The position numbers were made by a program, and so were the translations under genes. This document shows, in pieces, positions 63,101-64,000 of a DNA stretch of 64,000 nucleotides (the stretch's first letter is position 1; each line of letters starts with the position of its first letter). The notes under the pieces were generated by a model that was given only the letters and a program-made list of their open reading frames with translations, was not told the DNA's origin and searched no databases. Source of the DNA: Rickettsia hoogstraalii (lineage in GTDB: Bacteria; Pseudomonadota; Alphaproteobacteria; Rickettsiales; Rickettsiaceae); assembly GCF_000825685.1 (NCBI RefSeq), contig NZ_CCXM01000001.1, positions 579,827 to 643,826 of the forward strand, read 5' to 3'.

Positions 63101-64000
63101 AAAGCAATTGCTTGACCGTCTAATATAGTAACGTCACCAGCACTTGCATCTATTGTAAAAAGGTTGTTAGCTCCAATATTGATTCTTGCAACCGTTCCTA
63201 TAGTTGGATGATATGCCGTAAGAGAGCCGGTATTAACATTAAGTATAGCATTATTACCGTTTACTATAGCTCCTTTAAACTGGTAATGAATTACGTTACC
63301 ACCACCGTCAAGAGGACCGTTAAACTCTAACGTACCACCGGCTGCATTCCCACCGAAATTTACATTTGTAGCTACTAAATTACCGCCGACTTGTATCGTA
63401 CCGACTGCTCCACCGCCGGCAATATCATCAAAATTTACGGTTTGTGCATAAATATCACTACCAAACACAAGGTCCACAGCACCATTATCAACTTTAGCAT
63501 TCAGAACTTTTAGAGATGCTGCATTTGTACCTACCGCTCCAGTTACATTACCTGCTCCAACTACAAGTGTACCGGTATTATTATTAGCCGTAGTTACTGC
63601 TCCGGTAATTCCGTTATTTGCTGTTAACGTACCATCAGCTGCAAAATTTACTGCTGCTGTGATTGCTCCTGCTGCCGTTACATTTGCCTCTGCATTAATG
63701 GTTACTGTTGTTGCATCAATTGTTGTTACGTTACTCTGACCTTCAAATTGTACTACTTCTAATATATTACCGCCATTTGTTCCTATCGCTCCAGTTACAT
63801 TACCTGCTCCAACTACAAGTGTACCGGTATTATTATTAGCCGTAGTTACTGCTCCGGTAATTCCGTTATTTGCTGTTAACGTACCATCAGCTGCAAAATT
63901 TACTGCTGCTGTGATTGCTCCTGCTGCCGTTACATTTGCCTCTGCATTAATGGTTACTGTTGTTGCATCAATTGTTGTTACGTTACTCTGACCTTCAAAT
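60190..64000 (-). CDS. ompA: Outer membrane protein A autotransporter (190-kDa antigen, Sca0), 5' part outside window
   Basis: Open on the minus strand across the full 3.8 kb, ending in GVSVKVRVNF-like QQGSVKVRVNF with the terminal Phe of an autotransporter barrel. The barrel begins near DRDAKFGAWISPFVGNATQK (about 61065) and contains KSESYTGQLMAGYTYM and LTPLAGLRYS, matching rOmpA as I remember it. The passenger is Gly/Asn/Ala/Thr-rich beta-helix. At the right edge lie long tandem repeats (TGAVTTANNNTGTLVVGAGN). There is no stop from 63477 to the edge, so a GTG at 63477 is not the start. OmpA is a surface adhesin for host-cell entry. A terminator lies downstream at 60004. Confidence 0.95.
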   Translation of the reverse strand, partial: FEGQSNVTTIDATTVTINAEANVTAAGAITAAVNFAADGTLTANNGITGAVTTANNNTGTLVVGAGNVTGAIGTNGGNILEVVQFEGQSNVTTIDATTVTINAEANVTAAGAITAAVNFAADGTLTANNGITGAVTTANNNTGTLVVGAGNVTGAVGTNAASLKVLNAKVDNGAVDLVFGSDIYAQTVNFDDIAGGGAVGTIQVGGNLVATNVNFGGNAAGGTLEFNGPLDGGGNVIHYQFKGAIVNGNNAILNVNTGSLTAYHPTIGTVARINIGANNLFTIDASAGDVTILDGQAIAFGNAGSVLALSNLTGVGVKNVLLAADLAAPGANEGGLIFNGGANGLNIGSNAAGTARKMGDRGGDKFNSLLIKDVVTITDDVNLGGIHNVIVNNNADFTSNTAVNADAIQINDGIYRVDASGGDVIVPAANIEFAHANAQLVLQNSSNADDRTITLIADINPNNDDEGIVTLNSVNAGKKLTIAGGVTLGRVHRLQAIKFQGVGDFGTAGITFNTANIELDTTGATELGATLGNVILINNNVQLTQTGNIGGFLDFNATNGTVTLNNGVNIAGAVQNTGGTNTGTLIALGASNLGSVNGLTMLKVGAGAVSITQGGNTSITEIQGNGTALLTLPANFNLTGSINKTGGQALKLNFTNGGSVSGVVGTAANSVGDITTAGTTNFASSVNAKGAATLGGTTSFADTFTNTGAVTLAKASITNFAKNVTATSFAANNATINFGNSLAFNSNITGSGTTLTLGASQVTYTGTGSFTDTLTLNTTFDGAAKSGGNILIKSCSTLDLSGVSTLALVVTATNFDINNISPDTKYTVISAEAAGGLKPTPAGNVKVTVNNDNRFVNFTFDESTLTLFAKDVSQEVIDNDFKPGGPLANIPNAANIKKSLELMEQAPIGSDARLVFGNWGKLTPIQEADAVTHLMQDVVKPSDTIAAINNQVILSNISSSLINLNARMDVIQPAVVAAGDKDRDAKFGAWISPFVGNATQKMRNNISGYKSDTTGGTIGFDGLVNDDLALGLAYTRTDTDIKLKNNKTGYKNKVESNIYSVYGLYNVPYENLFVEAIASYSDNRIKSKSRRVIATALETVGYQTASGKYKSESYTGQLMAGYTYMMPENINLTPLAGLRYSVIKDKGYKETGTTNQNLTVKGKNYNTFDGLLGAKVSSNINVGEVVLTPELYAMVDYAFKNKVPAIDARLQGMTAPFPTNSFKQSKTSFDVGVGVTAKHKMMEYGINYDTNIGSKYFAQQGSVKVRVNF
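63541..64000. repeat. Tandem repeats in ompA
   Basis: By counting, agttacattacctgctcc recurs at 63541 and 63793, a period of 252 bp (84 codons). All 208 bases of the second copy visible in the window match the first exactly. The repeat continues beyond the right edge. Confidence 0.85.

Noticed and set aside
60190..63477. GTG at 63477 as the start of the 3' autotransporter
   Set aside because: The same frame is open from there to the window edge with rOmpA-type repeats, so the gene continues outside.

Overview
The window reads as the chromosome of a Rickettsia, most likely a spotted-fever or transitional-group species. The evidence is the low-GC reductive genome, a PKMT1-type OmpB lysine methyltransferase, rickettsial complex I and ATP synthase gene blocks, pld, a 190-kDa antigen gene (ompA) at the right edge, several decaying genes, and very dense palindromic intergenic repeats. 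The presence of ompA argues against the typhus group. I cannot name the species with confidence.

Layout. 1-2.3 kb: the 3' end of an unidentified protein, a TerC-family membrane protein and a frameshifted small outer-membrane barrel. 2.4-4.1 kb: PKMT1-like methyltransferase. 4.4-8.9 kb: nuoJKLM, followed by ccmA and a DUF4143-type AAA ATPase. 11-15 kb (minus strand): a small membrane protein, then nuoG, nuoH, nuoI. 15-25.8 kb (minus): lpdA, atpH, atpA, atpG, atpD, atpC, then acnA and a PD-(D/E)XK nuclease of the Rpn family. 26-29 kb: Dps, a RelBE-type toxin-antitoxin pair, an orphan single-pass membrane protein and a class D beta-lactamase. 29-34.6 kb (minus): miaB, a broken cysteine-protease/ankyrin effector-like gene, and PBP1A, tightly packed. 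35-39.5 kb: a broken MNT-HEPN gene, a second Rpn nuclease, an SH3b protein, a KefB-type antiporter and rsfS. 39.6-41.3 kb: a BolA-like protein, a DUF2383 ferritin-like protein and a KGG-repeat stress protein. 41.4-50.15 kb: one large autotransporter (Sca family) gene broken by many frameshifts. 51-60 kb: tRNA-Pro, infA, maf, dksA, xerC, pld, a broken PHA synthase, ubiD and a PpiD-like chaperone. 60.2-64 kb: the 3' part of ompA, running off the window.

Together the intact genes are mostly aerobic energy metabolism (complex I, aconitase, lipoamide dehydrogenase, ATP synthase), cell-wall synthesis, translation support and surface or host-interaction functions. The broken genes are mostly surface proteins, effector-like proteins, toxin-antitoxin-like proteins and storage metabolism, as expected for ongoing reduction.

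The most striking non-genic signal is a set of modular palindromic repeats, which I label families A to F. Family A occupies every gap between the ATP synthase subunit genes, sometimes nests with other families, and is absent from about 26 to 50.9 kb. One palindromic insertion lies in frame inside nuoL. Members of other families supply or abut stop codons of dps, ubiD, mrcA and the SH3b gene. The best candidates for novelty are these modular repeats, the broken protease-ankyrin gene wedged between miaB and mrcA, and the orphan membrane protein at 27.2 kb.
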